Source: Selaginella tamariscina
Lineage: Eukaryota > Streptophyta > Lycopodiopsida > Selaginellales > Selaginellaceae
NCBI GenBank assembly: GCA_003024785.1
Contig: PUQB01000412.1
Coordinates: forward strand, 62,001-126,000
DNA length: 64,000 nt
Reading direction: 5' to 3'
Position numbers and translations under genes: made by a program. Shown here piece after piece: positions 25,330 to 37,968 of the stretch. Every line of letters begins with the position of its first letter. Position 1 is the first letter of the stretch. The notes below the pieces were generated by a model, which saw nothing but the letters and a program-made list of their open reading frames with translations, did no database searches and was not told the DNA's origin.

Positions 25330-28162
25330 AAATAATTACAATAAAGCCCTCTAACAATGTTCTTTATAGGCACCAATCTAAATGTTTTGCTAATTAACAC
25401 ACAACCATGATTAACAGCAAAATCATTGTAATAAATTGCCTTTTTCACAATGTTCTTTATAGCATTGTTCCAAATGTTCTCCAGTTATAAAATGTTTTCA
25501 TACTTTTTATATATTCTTTTCTTTTTCCGAAGTTAACATCTTCAGTGTAAATGATTCAATATCATTTCAAATCTAAGCATATTTATGAGAATATTAATAA
25601 ATTTATGTTAAAAACCAAGATTTAATTAATGAAGTGATGATGTGAATTAATTTGAAGTAGATGTTAGACTTTCCTCAACATTAAAAAAAGAGTAACATTC
25701 ACATTGGACTCAATTTAAAAAAGCAATCATAAAATGCAAGTTTGACCAATGCAAAACCGGTTTAAACATTAAATTTTTTAATTTAATTAAAAATATGTGT
25801 AAAAACCGGTCTTAGAAATTTTTTGACGTGTTTTTGTATAACATGTACGTTAGTTTTTACAAAAGATTGTTTCATATTTTACTTGAAAATTAAAATCAAC
25901 ATAATATCAATTATGCTAATCCCAATTCAAAAAGTTATTTTTGTTTATACAAAACTGTACATTATATATGTTCTAAGAAATTTGTTTTAATTGACTTCAT
26001 AGAATTGAAACGAGTTTTAGATAATAAACTTGGTGGTTTTTTTTAGTTTTATTTTTGAATTTTGACATATATAATTCATATTAGTGTTAATGAAAGCTAT
26101 AAATGATTATATAAGAAGTAAGTCATAATTTTTTATTGTATGTGCTAGTTTTCTTTTTGGTATACATATTAATGAAAAGTTAACATAATTTTGTTCACAC
26201 ATAAATATAACAACCTTTTAATTATAACATTGATAGCATTTAATATATTTGGTTTAATATTACTAATATGAATAACTTCTATTACGTTTACTTATATCCA
26301 ATTTTTATTTATTTGTTAGAAATTTATTTTGAAATTTTATAATATTAAGTCCTTTTTCTATTATTTAACTAGGTCATTTAAGAACTTTAAAGATGTTTCA
26401 CTAAACATATTAAGATATGAGTTTTTTCATTTTTCAAGGTAAACATAAAGTTTGTTTGCTTTAGAAAATTATATTAAGTTTATTGATCAAACTATATCAT
26501 TTCAAACTCAATTCCTTATGAACACTCTCAAAACATATTTGAAGCCAAACTAAGATATTTTGATATATTTAAATTTATCAAATGTTTTAGGGGTGCAAGT
26601 TTTAAGAATTTATATCCCGTAAAGATATACATTATATGATAGACATACAATCCATGTAATATGTAAATGCCTTAAATGCATGTTAATTAATGAGAATTGT
26701 GTAAAGTGAAATAGAACATTCCATAACATGTGAAGATGTGTGAAAAGTTTCAATTTGATTTTAATAATAACAAGTTATGTAGATGCCTAAGAATTTAAGA
26801 TAATTTGAGTTTTTATAATGTCATTTTGGTTAAATGTTTACAATGGAAAGTACTTTAGTATCAAAGTATTATTAGTAGTTCATGGATCTAAGATTGCCTT
26901 TTGTAAAACATACAGTTTATATACATAAACTATCCAATCAAGTCATGCCTAAATTAAATCACTCAATATCTATTGTGAGCTTTTAAAGATGTCTTTAGTA
27001 AACATATGTCTATGTAGATGTTTCTACACTTAAACATGGAGAATAATAAATACTACCACATAAGGAAATGGCAATGCTTAACACTCCTAAGACAATACAT
27101 TAATTGTTTAGCAAGATGAAAGATATAAAAAAAATTGTGCAACATGATACATGAGTATGAAATAATTGTGTCTTTGTTGAGTTGTTCCACTTATGCACGT
27201 TATAACTAAAATAGGCATGTTTATAATCCCATTTCTTAATAATATTAATAATTTCAAATATTTAATTACCATTTTTTAATATTAAAGAAATATTCTTTAG
27301 AATAATATATGTTTAAAGAAAGATTTAAATATTCATTTATTAAATAATTAATTAAGAATTATAACTTAAATATTAATTAATATTCATTTTATATTCCCAT
27401 TTTCACATATCACATATTTTTATAGTTTTTGTATTTTACATCATTCAACATATATATCATGCATATTTAACTTTAAACCTATGTCTAAAAAACACTCTAA
27501 TTATACACTTGATCCAAACTACTATGATTATGCACTTGATGGAGATAAGAACATAGCATATATTTCATTATTTAGCTATAGTTTAAATTAATTATTTTAG
27601 TTTTTTAAAATGTAAAGTCCTGTGTATGTATTAATGCATATATAAATACATACGCACATTGTGTCACATAAACTAATGTAAAAGTTATCACATTACTAAA
27701 CCATACAAATATAAAATGTATTTGTATTCACTTTTATTTGATTGAGAAAGTTAACATTATTATTAATTATTTTTTTAATTTAGGGTAATTGTGAACTCTG
27801 GTGTAATAGAATTTGAACTCAAACCGCCTGAATTAAGAAGGTTTTGAATTTAATATTTGTGTCAAAATAGAAAAGGCCCTTGTCCTTAACAACTTGAAGA
27901 AACAAAAGCAACATTGAAAATGTAACAGAACCATCTCCTTACTTATATTGAACCTATACATAATCCTAGACATCATAAAATAAATTCATACGTAATCTAT
28001 TTATTCCTAATGTTTTAATTTATATAACTATATGCTCACACTAAGCAGCATCTGTGGAGAGTATATAAAAAGAATATTTTATATATTTATATATATAGCA
28101 TACATTATATTGTATGTATATAACATAAGTAGTTCAACTAGATAGTAAAACATCACAATATC
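25330..28162. other. AT-rich region with one transposon end
   Basis: No coding sequence recognised over 2.8 kb. The only feature identified is a transposon terminus-like segment at about 27195-27370 (see separate entry). Confidence 0.55.
27195..27370 (+). mobile_element. Solo terminus of the GTTGTAACTAAAATGGGCATG transposon family
   Basis: It reads CACGTTATAACTAAAATAGG, then CATG...CCCATTTCTTAATAAT and, 60 bp on, TTAATATTAAAGAAATATTC, matching the ends of the palindromic element at 37985 and 41390 in order and spacing. No internal genes accompany it. Confidence 0.65.
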
Positions 28163-28914
28163 TAATGCACGTGTGTATATTATATCTAGATTCTATAAAA
28201 TACCTATATAAGAAAGTGTAAAGCTCTTTGAATATGTACAACTACGTTGATATTTATGTACACATATCTTTGATGTGTGTGAGAGATGTTATCTTTATTA
28301 TATGATTTGATAGTTATCATTTCTTATTATGCTTGCAATAATTAGGCCATGTATTTAGGTATGTGTAACCTCTCTATTTATGCATATATCATGTATTGTG
28401 TGTGAGTAATATTAAGGGGTCAATCTTAAACTTTTTGAGGTAAATTTGATGAAATCAACTATGCCCAAATCCACTAATTTTTTCATACTAAATCCATCAA
28501 ATTTGGTAGATTTCAAAATCTGCACCTTTAAACGTGAGTTTTTCCAAATCCAAAAATAGTAAATTTCATTAAATTTAGTAGATTTCAAAATCGCACCTCC
28601 GGAGGTGCGTTTTTACAAATCCATCAAAATGTAAAAATGACAAATTTCATTTTGCACATTTTCTAAGATTGACCCCCTATTATTATGACTTGTGCACATG
28701 TTGAGTTCCTCCGTCCCTTTCTCCTCCAAAAGTGTCATTTGTGACATTATTGATACTCACCATATAACACTAGATGGAGTATTCTCCATAGCTTCTACAA
28801 AATATACACAAAATTGAGTTTGGGGTCCAATCTTTGGCACTTGGATAAATACTTGTAGAACTCTTATATATATATATAAAAAGATCCAAAGTTTTCTATA
28901 TACTAGATTATTTA
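28163..28914. repeat. Direct duplicate of 50218-50958
   Basis: Shared landmarks in order: TATATCTAGATTCTATAA, TAAAGCTCTTTGAATATG, CATATCTTTGATGTGTGTGA, GACTTGTGCACATGTTGAG, TCTCCTCCAAAAGTGTCATT, GGGGTCCAATCTTTGGCACT and GATCCAAAGTTTTCTATATA. This copy is interrupted by a MITE that the other copy lacks. Confidence 0.9.
28415..28678. mobile_element. 264-bp MITE with TIRs and ATTA target duplication
   Basis: Terminal inverted repeats AGGGGTCAATCTTA at the left and its complement (TAAGATTGACCCCCT, one extra C) at the right. The element is flanked by ATTA at 28411-28414 and 28679-28682. The paralogous segment near 50490 has uninterrupted TATATATTATTATTGAC at this point. Internal features include an 18-bp perfect palindrome CGCACCTCCGGAGGTGCG (28592-28609) and two copies of TAGATTTCAAAATC. 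No ORF: non-autonomous. A PIF/Harbinger-like origin is possible from the GGGG ends but not proven. Confidence 0.9.
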
Positions 28915-28959
28915 TCTAATTAAATATAAGAATTCATTTATAATTGGAGTAAATTAATA

Positions 28960-30015
28960 AATATCCAACATGGACGATTGTGTACAAATTCATAATATGA
29001 TACTTTTACATTAAGGATATATAACATTATCTTTTTTATTATAATAAATATTATCTTATGAATTTTTTTCAACTGCTCAAGTACTCCTAATTTAATAATA
29101 TAATAGTTTTACGAATGCAATAAAATAATATTTTGATTTTATTTTTAAACTATTATTGATGTATGAATTTGCTCCAACTCGAACTACTCAAAGTTGGAGT
29201 AAACTCACTTTACATTATGAATGTAAATTTTATTGTTACTTTATTTTTATATATATTAATTTATAAATTTGCTCCAACTGGGACTACTTGACACATGGGA
29301 TTTACTCTTTAGTGATAGTGAAAACAACGAGAGTCCACACACATAGGGGCTTATTTCATAATTTTAGTATGTAAATATATTACCCAAAATATTCAAAACT
29401 TCAAACAAGAATTCAAATGGTAAAACATTTAAACTTCTAAATTTTGAATATATAACTAAAGGGTGAAACCACATATCTAAAAATCCATAGATTCGGGGGC
29501 TAATCTCTAACCTTGTAGACGCACATGGTCTAACCATTTACACTAAGTGAACCCCAAGGCTACTTGAGGTCGGAGTCATTTCATTTAGAACAAATTCATA
29601 ATGTAATACTTTTATATTATGGATGTAAATAATTATTTTATTTTATTTTTAAAAATATTAGGTTATTAATTTATGACCATTGAGACTACTTGAACTAGAG
29701 CAAATTCATACTTTTACATTATGGATGTACACTTTATTTTTAAAAAAATATTAATTTATGAATTTACTCTAGCTGGAACCACTTGAGCTCCTAGTTGTAA
29801 CAACTTTATAATATAATAATTTTACATTATGAATGTGAAATATATATTTATTTTTATTTTTAAAAATATAACTTATGAATTTGCTCTAACTTGGACCACT
29901 CGAGCTCCCAGTTGCAACAAATTTATAATGTAATAGTTTTACATTATGGATTTTTAAAATATTAATTTATAAATTTGCTCTAATTGAGACCGCTCGAGCT
30001 CCCTTCAACTAGATT
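28960..30015. repeat. Degenerate AT-rich tandem array, roughly 115-145 bp period
   Basis: Repeated order of landmarks: AATTTGCTC(C/T)AACT, then (G/C)ACTACTTGAGCTCC-like, AACAAATTTATAATGTAATA, TTTTACATTATGGATGT, and TTATTTTTAAAAATATTAATTTATG. At least six diverged copies, clearest at 29165-29290 and 29590-30010. A non-repeat segment of about 280 bp interrupts it near 29300-29570. Satellite-like; no coding. Confidence 0.75.
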
Positions 30016-33000
30016 GAATCACTTATAACCACAACGAGTCATAGATGGTGGCTTTCAATTGCGTTGTGGCTTCCCCTTATGATAGCGGCATTGGTTGTGT
30101 GATATGTAGTGGCTTGGTTGTATTGCAGCTTTTACAAAAAGATTGTGGTTTATATACTCCAAAGGCTGCTAACTCATCAACCAAGTAGAAATTTCGGAGT
30201 GGTCACAACTCTTTGCTAAGCAGCTTACTGCAATCGATGTGAGCGTAGTGCATAGCAAGATGATTATGCCCATCAAGAGCGCAAAAAGCTACCTAAGTGT
30301 GAAACCACAAAGGTATTAACTTTTATTGACGAAGAGGGTGAATCCTGGGAGATTGGTGTCAAGTATAACAAGTATAACAACACATTCCTTAGTGGTTTTT
30401 TGAGGAGTGTTGTTTCCATATGGTAAACATTGTGTTCACCAAAGTATGGCAGGGCATCACAAGAACAGAAAATGACACATCTGGAAATAAGAAATTTACA
30501 GAGTACTTGGAGCAAAAGGATGACAACAACAGTCCGACTCAAATTAGATCCTAGTTTTTACACTTCACAGATTTCTTCATCTCCTATAGCTCTACTTTTT
30601 TGGTTGCAAACTTGTTCTTGGCAATCTACAACTCCAAGAACAGATGGTTGCACTCCTTTGCATATGCTTCTATTCATTTGGCCATGCTCATAAGAAAGGG
30701 ACAAATATGCTCTTGATATACCAGTTTCTTCACTCGCATCTAGTGCTTTCCGCATGGCCACTTTGAAATCTTCTAATTCCAAGTTAGAAATTTCTTTTGA
30801 GGAGAGGCTGCCAGTACATGCCATTTCAAAAAAAGCATCAAGACAAACACGATTGCAAAACCCGTATGCCCCTTTATGTCTTCCTTAGAATATATACACA
30901 AGACTTCGTACATAGTGGCATTGTGATGGAAAAGTTATGTTATATATTGTAAGAAATGAAAATGTATTTGTGACAGACTTTTATAGTGAAAATGATAATA
31001 TGATTTTCACTGATAACTTCAGCGAATAATTTTGTGAACATAACGATGTGTTTTATATTGAGATTCATCGCGGTTTTTTCAGTTATTATCAACGAGGAAA
31101 AACCTGAGAACTCCATCTTTGTTACTTTGTCTTCACAGAGGCTAAGTTCCTTTATCTTCGCTATTTTTTGCCTCGGCACAATGTTAACAACCATCACAAA
31201 TTTATGGCCGCATAACTCTACCATGTCATCCACTTCAATTGAGATAAAACCATCCTCTATACCCATACAGAAAATGAACCGCTCCACCTGAGACCATTTT
31301 TGCTTCGTATTTTGTTGTCCAGCAGATTCTACTAGCACCACTTTCCCATCAATAGAATGCTTTTCCAATCACTTCACGTCTAAGGTCGATCGTTCCACAT
31401 TACTGCATGTTACTAACCCAACCTGGCTCCTGCTCTACCTTGTAATTCAACTAAATCACCAGCTTGTACCCAAACAGGATTCTTACTAACCCCATTGAAG
31501 AAAACCCTCTGGAACTTTGGTGGCAACAACTTCCAAGGCTATTTCAAAACCCCTCTTTGCCAGGGCATCATCGTTATGTGGGACGACACAAATTTCTTGA
31601 AGAATCCCTTCAATACAAGTTACTCATCCAGGTCATGTTTGTTCCTTCATGTATCATCGGCCGAGATGTCTGTGATGATAGTGATACATGGGTATGCAAA
31701 AAAAAAAAAAATTAGAAAAAGTTATGATTGGTAAACATGCAACGACTTACTTTCAGTAATACATTGAGAACAAAACCATTAGTCGGCCACTGTATTCCAC
31801 GATAAAAATCTCCATCACCTCCGCATAACAAACCTCACTTGTAAAACAAGTAATGAGAATTTTTTGAAGAAAATAGAAGATTACCTTCATTGTTCTGGAT
31901 CCTTTACGACGACAAAACTCCCACGTTTGAAAACTGATCCATGAATGCAGACATCCTTGTGTTTGTAGTAGTGGCCGTTCAGTATTTCTGACTCCTAGAA
32001 CGTTGGGCCTATTAGCTACGCAATAGCTTCCACCTATATAGTTGATAGCGGATGGCCTATTGTCATGTTCACTAGGATACCAACCTCCTTAAGTCTTGTT
32101 TTCTAGTCTGCACTTGCCATGTCCATCAATCTCCTCCATAAATCCATTGATTGCTCCTCTAAAGTCACTACTACTATTCCATCCTTCACAAAGATAGTAT
32201 ACAATTAATATGGACGTGACTCGGGTTTAACAAAAAATTTGTTCAACATAAACTTCAATCGGTCAGGGGAGAAGGCCATCTCTTTCTGCCATCATTTCTT
32301 CCTGGGTTGTTGTGAAGAAATACCTGAAAATAGGCTATTGTTAACAACTTTAAAAATATGTTACCTTAAATGAGTTTTTATGAATGCCATCTCCATTTCT
32401 TTATGGTTTTTTTTTTAAGCATTGAGGTCTTTAAAGTTCAACTCAAATCCGTAACACCAAGCCATACATAAAAATATCGTCACAGATATGTCCTCTGCCA
32501 GACGCATGCATCAAGACGGACTGATGAGCTCCACTTTTGATACCATAGCACTTCCACAGTGCTGCAAATCTCATGAACATAGTCAAGAGTTTCAATTGTC
32601 CAACCATAACTTCGACTCCAGTAAAAAAAAATCCTTGTCAACTTTGTGAACAGTTGACATATTCGAAATTCTACCGTATAAAGAAGGCCATCCACTACAT
32701 ATAGTTGATACCATTGAACATAGCGTTGGTGTTCCTATGCTCACCAAAATCCAAGTTTAATAGTGGGTGATCACGTCGACGTCTCTCTTCATACAGCTTG
32801 GCCCCATTTTCAGCAGCATTCCATTTGCTTTGAAACTGTCTGGCCATGACCATTCTCTTCCATTGCAGTGAAGGACTGCTCATTTGATTGCTTGAGAATT
32901 TTCAGGCACCAAAGGTGCATCAGGTCGAAGCAGAAAATCTCCAGCAAATTCAACCTACAAACATTTGTCAGAACACACACTCAAAGCCACAATGAAAGCC

Positions 33001-33500
33001 TCAATATATTTACCCATATATTTTGAAAAGCCGTGTGAGGAGGCTCTCTCCTCAAATGCCTCTATCCCTCTGTAGTTGTCGCTTTTGTGTTGTGTTTGGA
33101 ACTTGCTCCAATTCCTTGATAGCTACCTGTATCTCTTGTAGAGTTTGTGGTGTAGCAGGTTCCATAGAATTTTTGGTTATCTCCATGCTTCTAGAATGTT
33201 TAGGAGCTCGGCAACAGTTCTTCCCATATGAGATAGAAATGCAATTAGAACTAGCAAACATATTTTCTTTCTTTACTGCTCGAAAGCTTTAGGAGTTCGC
33301 ATTGTGCAGGATAGTCCACTTCTACCCCTTCTATGAACAACGCCATGAACTTCTGGATCATTAAACTTAAGAATGCGTCTAGGCTATTTGTGCCGGCTTC
33401 AAACTCAGACTTGGGTATGTACATAAGCGATAATGTCATGGTCAATTGTGCAGCTCCTTGCAAACCAGGGTTAAGAACCTTTGCATTTAGTGCACCTGAG
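30016..33500 (-). other. Fragmented minus-strand coding-like region, unidentified
   Basis: Several short minus-strand frames look protein-like. The best are 31025-31368 (VERFIFCMGIEDGFISIEVD, VELCGHKFVMVVNIVPRQK), 30558-30824 (EDFKVAMRKALDASEETGIS), 32695-32883 and 33251-33463. They are broken by stops and possibly introns, and no domain could be named. It may be a decayed host gene or the non-pol part of a transposon. The boundary with the Gypsy B remnant on the right is not clear. Confidence 0.35.
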
Positions 33501-35245
33501 CTCCTTTATTTTGTTATAGCGGATTGAAAGCCATCCCAGTGAACTTGAATGGCCAAATTTCTTGGATCTCCTTGAACTAGCCTCCTACGGCCCCAAAAAG
33601 TTGATCCACAGTGGGGGCAGTCCATAGTATACATCTGGTAGCATCTGGTAGAACACCTCATATGCAATCATTCTTCATAGGCTTTGTGTGTTGTCCTGAA
33701 AGCCCAAAGTGCTGCCGGTAACCACTTGTCCAATCTTTTTTATGATCCACTACAAGCTTAGTTAATATATTGCACAACACTCCATCGTTCGTTCCATCAG
33801 ACCATTAGCTTGAGGGTTATAACTTGTTGATTGTCGCCGTGTGATGGACAATTGAGAAAGAAGAAGCTCCACCACTTCATTGATCTGTTACTATCTCTAA
33901 TGGACACTCAAACTTGGTGACAATGTTGTAAATGATGAAATTTGTTGCGATCTCCTTGGTACAAACTCGAACAGAGATTGCTTCCACTCACCTCATGAGA
34001 TAGTCATTACCCACAATAATGTATCTCTTTTGCCACTGGCAAGGGACTAACAAAGTCTATTCCCCACTTCTCGAATGGACCTGGCAAGTCCGACACCACT
34101 CCTTAACATCCTTGAAGAGAGTCGGCCAATAATATCCTGCATTGACTATCTTCTTGGAAGTATAGTCGTGCGAGAAGTGTCCATTACAAAATCCTTCATG
34201 GCATTGCTCCATGATCTGTTTTCTCTCCTGACATCGAAGCACACCATTTCGCCCTATCCTATAAAGTAACTCACTTATTACCATATAAGGTCGAGATTGT
34301 CGCATGATCATCTTCTTCTGGGTTGTTGTACATCCTTTTGGAAACTTCCCATCCATCAAGAAATTGTAGACTTCTTAATAATTCTCCATGTCAGGTGAAA
34401 GAGCACAAACCTCTAAGAGATAATGGAACTTCTCAATGTCATCTTGGTCCAACATTTCTGTTAGACCCACTCTTGTGCTTTTTTCATGTTGAAACTCAAA
34501 ATCATACTCAGCCAAGGTCATGATCCACCTAGAAAACTTCCCTGTGAGCCTTAGGCTTATTGGCAATGTACTTAAGTATTGCATTGTTAATGAGGAAAAC
34601 AAAGTGGTGCCCCCACAAGTAATGCTTGAACTTCTCCATTGCATATATGATTGCTACTGCTTGCTTCTCCAACAATGGGTAGTTGAGCTTTGGCCCTTGT
34701 AATTGCCTTCCTGCATAATAAATAGGAAACAAGTATCCACTTTCCCCTTCTGCATCAGGATCACAGTGATTAAAACTTCTCCATTGCATATATGATTGCT
34801 ACTGCTTGCTTCTACAACAATGGGTAGTTGAGCTTTGGCCCTTGTAATTGCCTTCCTGCATAATAAATAGGAAACAAGTATCCACTTCTCCCTTCTGCAT
34901 CAGGATCACAGTGATTAAAACTTCTCCAACGCTAAGATTGACATAAAATAACTCCTACCGTTTAGGTGTTACTAGAATCGGATGTGAACTTAGTGCGATC
35001 TTAAGCCTCTCAAATGATGCTTGGCATGAAGAAGTCCATTGAAATACAACTCCCTTACGAAGTAGCTGGTTCAATGGATATGCCATCTCTGCAAATCCCT
35101 CCACAAATCTGTGATAGTACCCTGCCAAACCTACAAACTTTCGTACCTCCTTGACACAAGTTGGAGTTGGCAACATGAGTAGCTTGTCCACCTTGTCTTG
35201 ACTCAGCTCAATGCCATCCTTTGAGAAAGGTGGAGTAAGATACAA
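33501..35245 (-). pseudogene. Gypsy B pol remnant: RT tail, RNase H, integrase
   Basis: On the minus strand: RT connection 35245-34955 (SKDGIELSQDKVDKLLMLP, VGLAGYYHRFVEGFAEMAYP). RNase H follows at 34789-34529 (AGRQLQGPKLNYPLLEKQAV, IIYAMEKFKHYLWGHHF), with FLINNAILKYI where the family has a TDHKxL-type motif, so a catalytic Asp is missing. The integrase zinc region is 34359-34057 (CHEGFCNGHFSHDYTSKKIV, CRTCQVHSRSG). The integrase core downstream to about 33500 is too decayed to read confidently. An internal tandem duplication splits RNase H. Confidence 0.85.
34629..34919. repeat. 145-bp tandem duplication inside Gypsy B RNase H
   Basis: Two near-identical units (34629-34773 and 34774-34919) both read CTTCTCCATTGCATATATGA, CAATGGGTAGTTGAGCTTTG and CATCAGGATCACAGTGATTA. 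They differ at only a few positions, so the duplication is recent relative to element decay. A 145-bp step breaks the frame. Confidence 0.92.
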
Positions 35246-35510
35246 ACAAAACTCGATTAGAAGGACCCCGACCCACTACTAGCCTTCCTGCTTATATAGT
35301 GGGTCGGCTAGTGCTAGACCCTAGGTACAGGTGGTGCTCTCTCACTAGTTTGCCTCCATGTGACAGAGTCCTGCCTATCACATTGATGAGCCTTCCATAT
35401 GCATGCTGTCTTAAGTATCTTGGGTAGTTGATCCGGACAATTGGATCTACGCCTGGTTAAGTGCCACTTGACAGCTGTCACCGTCAGTTTGTACCTACGA
35501 TACATTCCTT
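35224..35510 (-). repeat. LTR-like sequence, copy 1
   Basis: Matches 47151-47440 in the same orientation (GACCCTAGGTACAGGTGG, ACAGAGTCCTGCCTAT, GTAGTTGATCCGGAC). On the minus strand it contains CCCACTATATAAG (around 35290-35303), a good TATA box, followed by GC-richer DNA, as expected for the promoter part of an LTR. No TG...CA ends or target duplication could be assigned. Confidence 0.65.
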
Positions 35511-36118
35511 GCTCAACACTCTGTCATGTCACTCATTCGTGCTAGCTAGCGATTTGACGATGGTCAAACCACTGTCAACTAGATGCCTGAACTTATTCAC
35601 TGGCACATCCTCGGGCCATTCCCTCAGACATCCACCCCTTGGTGCTCCTGGTACATGGTGATTTTGCTCTTTGTTGTGGCCAACGTCGTCTTTAGAGTGG
35701 TGATGGTCACATCCTGTAGTGCGATCACTCTCCGTAGCCTCGTCTCGAACCTTGCCTGTCGCTCATGGATCTACTTGAGCTGGACCTCTAGTTCTTGAGT
35801 TTGCTCTCATGAGCATTGCAGCTCATGTTCCCTTACGGCGAGGAGTTGAGCATGTAGTTGAGTGTGTACCTCTAATTCCATGGTGAGCTGCCTTGACCGG
35901 TCGGCATTCCTCGAGTGGCAGGAACAGAACTATGGCCCATTTTGCTTCTGATGTGGGTTCCTCCGAGGAGGGCGTGGAGTGGCTTCGAGCTGGCTGATTG
36001 CCCAGTGCAGTTCTTCTTTGGCTGCCACCAGCTCTTGGTGGACCTTCTTAAGCTCTACCTCACGTTGCTCGAGTTCGGAGCCAAGCTCAAAAACTCGTCG
36101 CTCCCTCTTCGCTGTGGC

Positions 36119-36595
36119 CTACTCATAGTTCTTCCCAAGTCGATCGTGGAGCCTTTGGAGGCTATCGTACTTGATTTGGAGTTGATTTAAGCAGTCAATT
36201 ATCTGTTGGCATGCCTCCTCTGCTTGCTTCCTCCTAGCTTTTGCGATCTCCAATTGTTTTGAATACCTTCGGGACTCCTTTTTAGCAGTCCGGTAGTTGT
36301 CCGTGAGCTCTGTCACTATGGCGTTGTGCTCCACAGATACTCCAGAGAGGTTTGAGTTGTTGTACACTACTATGGCCTTCCTGATCCGATCAAAGGCCTT
36401 GGCCAGTCTGAAATGCACTGGAGTGGCCCATCGCCCCTTGGCATTGTAATGCTGATAAGCCCCACTCAACACGTTACCTGTATCTTCCTCGTTGCCCAAG
36501 TTGGTGGCCTGCGATGGGCCGGCTGGACACTTGGGGTCCACACTAGTAGTACCCCTAGCAGAAGTCCCGAAATACCACCAACATAAGGGCCACAA
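36119..36595 (-). CDS. Coiled-coil ORF within Gypsy-related DNA, 158 codons
   Basis: Minus-strand frame with a basic, Gln/Glu/Lys-rich C-terminal half (KKESRRYSKQLEIAKARRKQ, DCLNQLQIKYDSLQRLHDRL), a strong coiled-coil candidate. The N-terminal part reads YQHYNAKGRWATPVHFRLAK. It lies between an LTR-like sequence and an integrase remnant, and could be part of a gag or extra ORF of a Gypsy element. Not assigned to a family. Confidence 0.4.
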   Translation of the reverse strand: MWPLCWWYFGTSARGTTSVDPKCPAGPSQATNLGNEEDTGNVLSGAYQHYNAKGRWATPVHFRLAKAFDRIRKAIVVYNNSNLSGVSVEHNAIVTELTDNYRTAKKESRRYSKQLEIAKARRKQAEEACQQIIDCLNQLQIKYDSLQRLHDRLGKNYE

Positions 36596-37067
36596 AGCAC
36601 GGAGAGTGGTTGGGGCCTATCACTCCTTTCCCCGCAGTTCCCTTCCCTCGGCTTGCTCTGGCGGGGAGTCTTCTCTTGTTCGTTTCCGCGATGACTCTAG
36701 CGTGTTCAGTTGCTTCCCTTTGTTGGTTTGGCTAGGGCATGCTTGCTCTCCTTTCCCCGACTCTCTGATGATGTTCTAATGGAATTGTGCTGGTAGGGGA
36801 TTCGGGGTTTGGCTGATGATCCAAGCGATCATCACACTGAGGTGACCGGTTGTGGTGAGTCCCCTTTCGGATCCAGTTGATGCCTCGAGTCAGGGCCGGG
36901 ATCATATAGTGAATGAGGTAGTCTGTCTAGTTCACGGCGACTCCTTCCCAGGCGCTGCACAAGGCGTTTGCCAGTTGCATGGCAACGCACCTCTTTGTTC
37001 TTCCACTGAACATGAAAACTGCAAGAGTTAGGAACTTGTCCACATCGTCCCCTTTTGTATAGAGAGT

Positions 37068-37415
37068 CTAGACATTGCTATCTTGTCTCGGTTGGTGGGG
37101 AACCACTAGCGCTTGGGCTCCTCTAGCTCTTCTAGGGGTATGCCATTCTCGGGTAGACAAAACATGGCGGCCAGTTGGTTTAGATTGATGCAGAAGTACG
37201 TTGCTAGCTCGCATGGCAAATTTGGGCTTCTCCACTTCTCCCCACAGGGCCTCGAAAAGCCCGAGTAGCTGCATTTGTTTATAAACCCTTTGAACATTGG
37301 GGCGGCTGATCAATTCCTTAAACCTGAAGAACCTGAGGGCCATGAGCTCTGTGATCCTATCCTGGCCCTCGTACCGCACCCGGACCTGCTGGATGGGCAC
37401 CGGCTTGTTCTGCAT
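37068..37415 (-). pseudogene. Unrecognised minus-strand fragment in Gypsy-related DNA
   Basis: The frame reads YEGQDRITELMALRFFRFKE, then NVQRVYKQMQLLGLFEALWG, resembling the N-terminal part of element-borne gag-like ORFs in tone but not identifiable. It lies in a GC-richer block (about 35500-37900) distinct from the flanking AT-rich DNA. Confidence 0.3.
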
Positions 37416-37767
37416 GGTTCACTCCATCATCCTGATGTTGGGGAGTAGTCGGACTTTTCTGAGGGGAATTGAGCCTGCCCTCGTTCACCCTTGTGGTCCT
37501 TCTAGTATGGTGCCCACGTGGTGGCCTACCTTGTTTGATACGACCGGCGTGTTTACCCATGCGCCATAACAGGGCATTAATGGCGCTGCCTACCATTATT
37601 ACCCCGTTTTACATGCTCATGCGTGTGGTCCACCCTTGTGGGCCATGTGACCCTGTGAGCTGGTCACTCATGCGGGACTAGGATCCCAGCTCCCCCGTTG
37701 AGTGCCCCTTCCTTCAGTTCTCAATGCCGCTACTCCGACCGTGCCTTCACCCCGAAGGTCCATGGGT

Positions 37768-37968
37768 TTACCTTCTTCGCCCAGTTCTCCTGAGCGGGGG
37801 TTCTTGTCGGGTGGATGTACAGCTTGAGGTGATTGCCATTAACCTTCCATTGTAACAGTTACCCGTTGGCTTGGCTCCTAGTAGAACCTTACCATTGTTG
37901 AAGGTTTTTAGTACCTCATATGGTCCTTTCCATCTTGGCTGAAACTTACCCTTCCAGAATATTTGCAA
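37768..37968 (-). pseudogene. Gypsy integrase C-terminal remnant (GPY/F-type)
   Basis: Minus strand reads FWKGKFQPRWKGPYEVLKTF then NNGKVLLGAK, the typical small barrel with GPY at the end of Gypsy integrases. Everything upstream in that reading direction is replaced by the palindromic transposon starting at 37985, so the transposon probably inserted into or beside this integrase. Confidence 0.75.

Noticed and set aside
35461..37681. Several plus-strand ORFs of 60-95 codons
   Set aside because: Antisense to minus-strand Gypsy-related fragments; no recognisable motifs.
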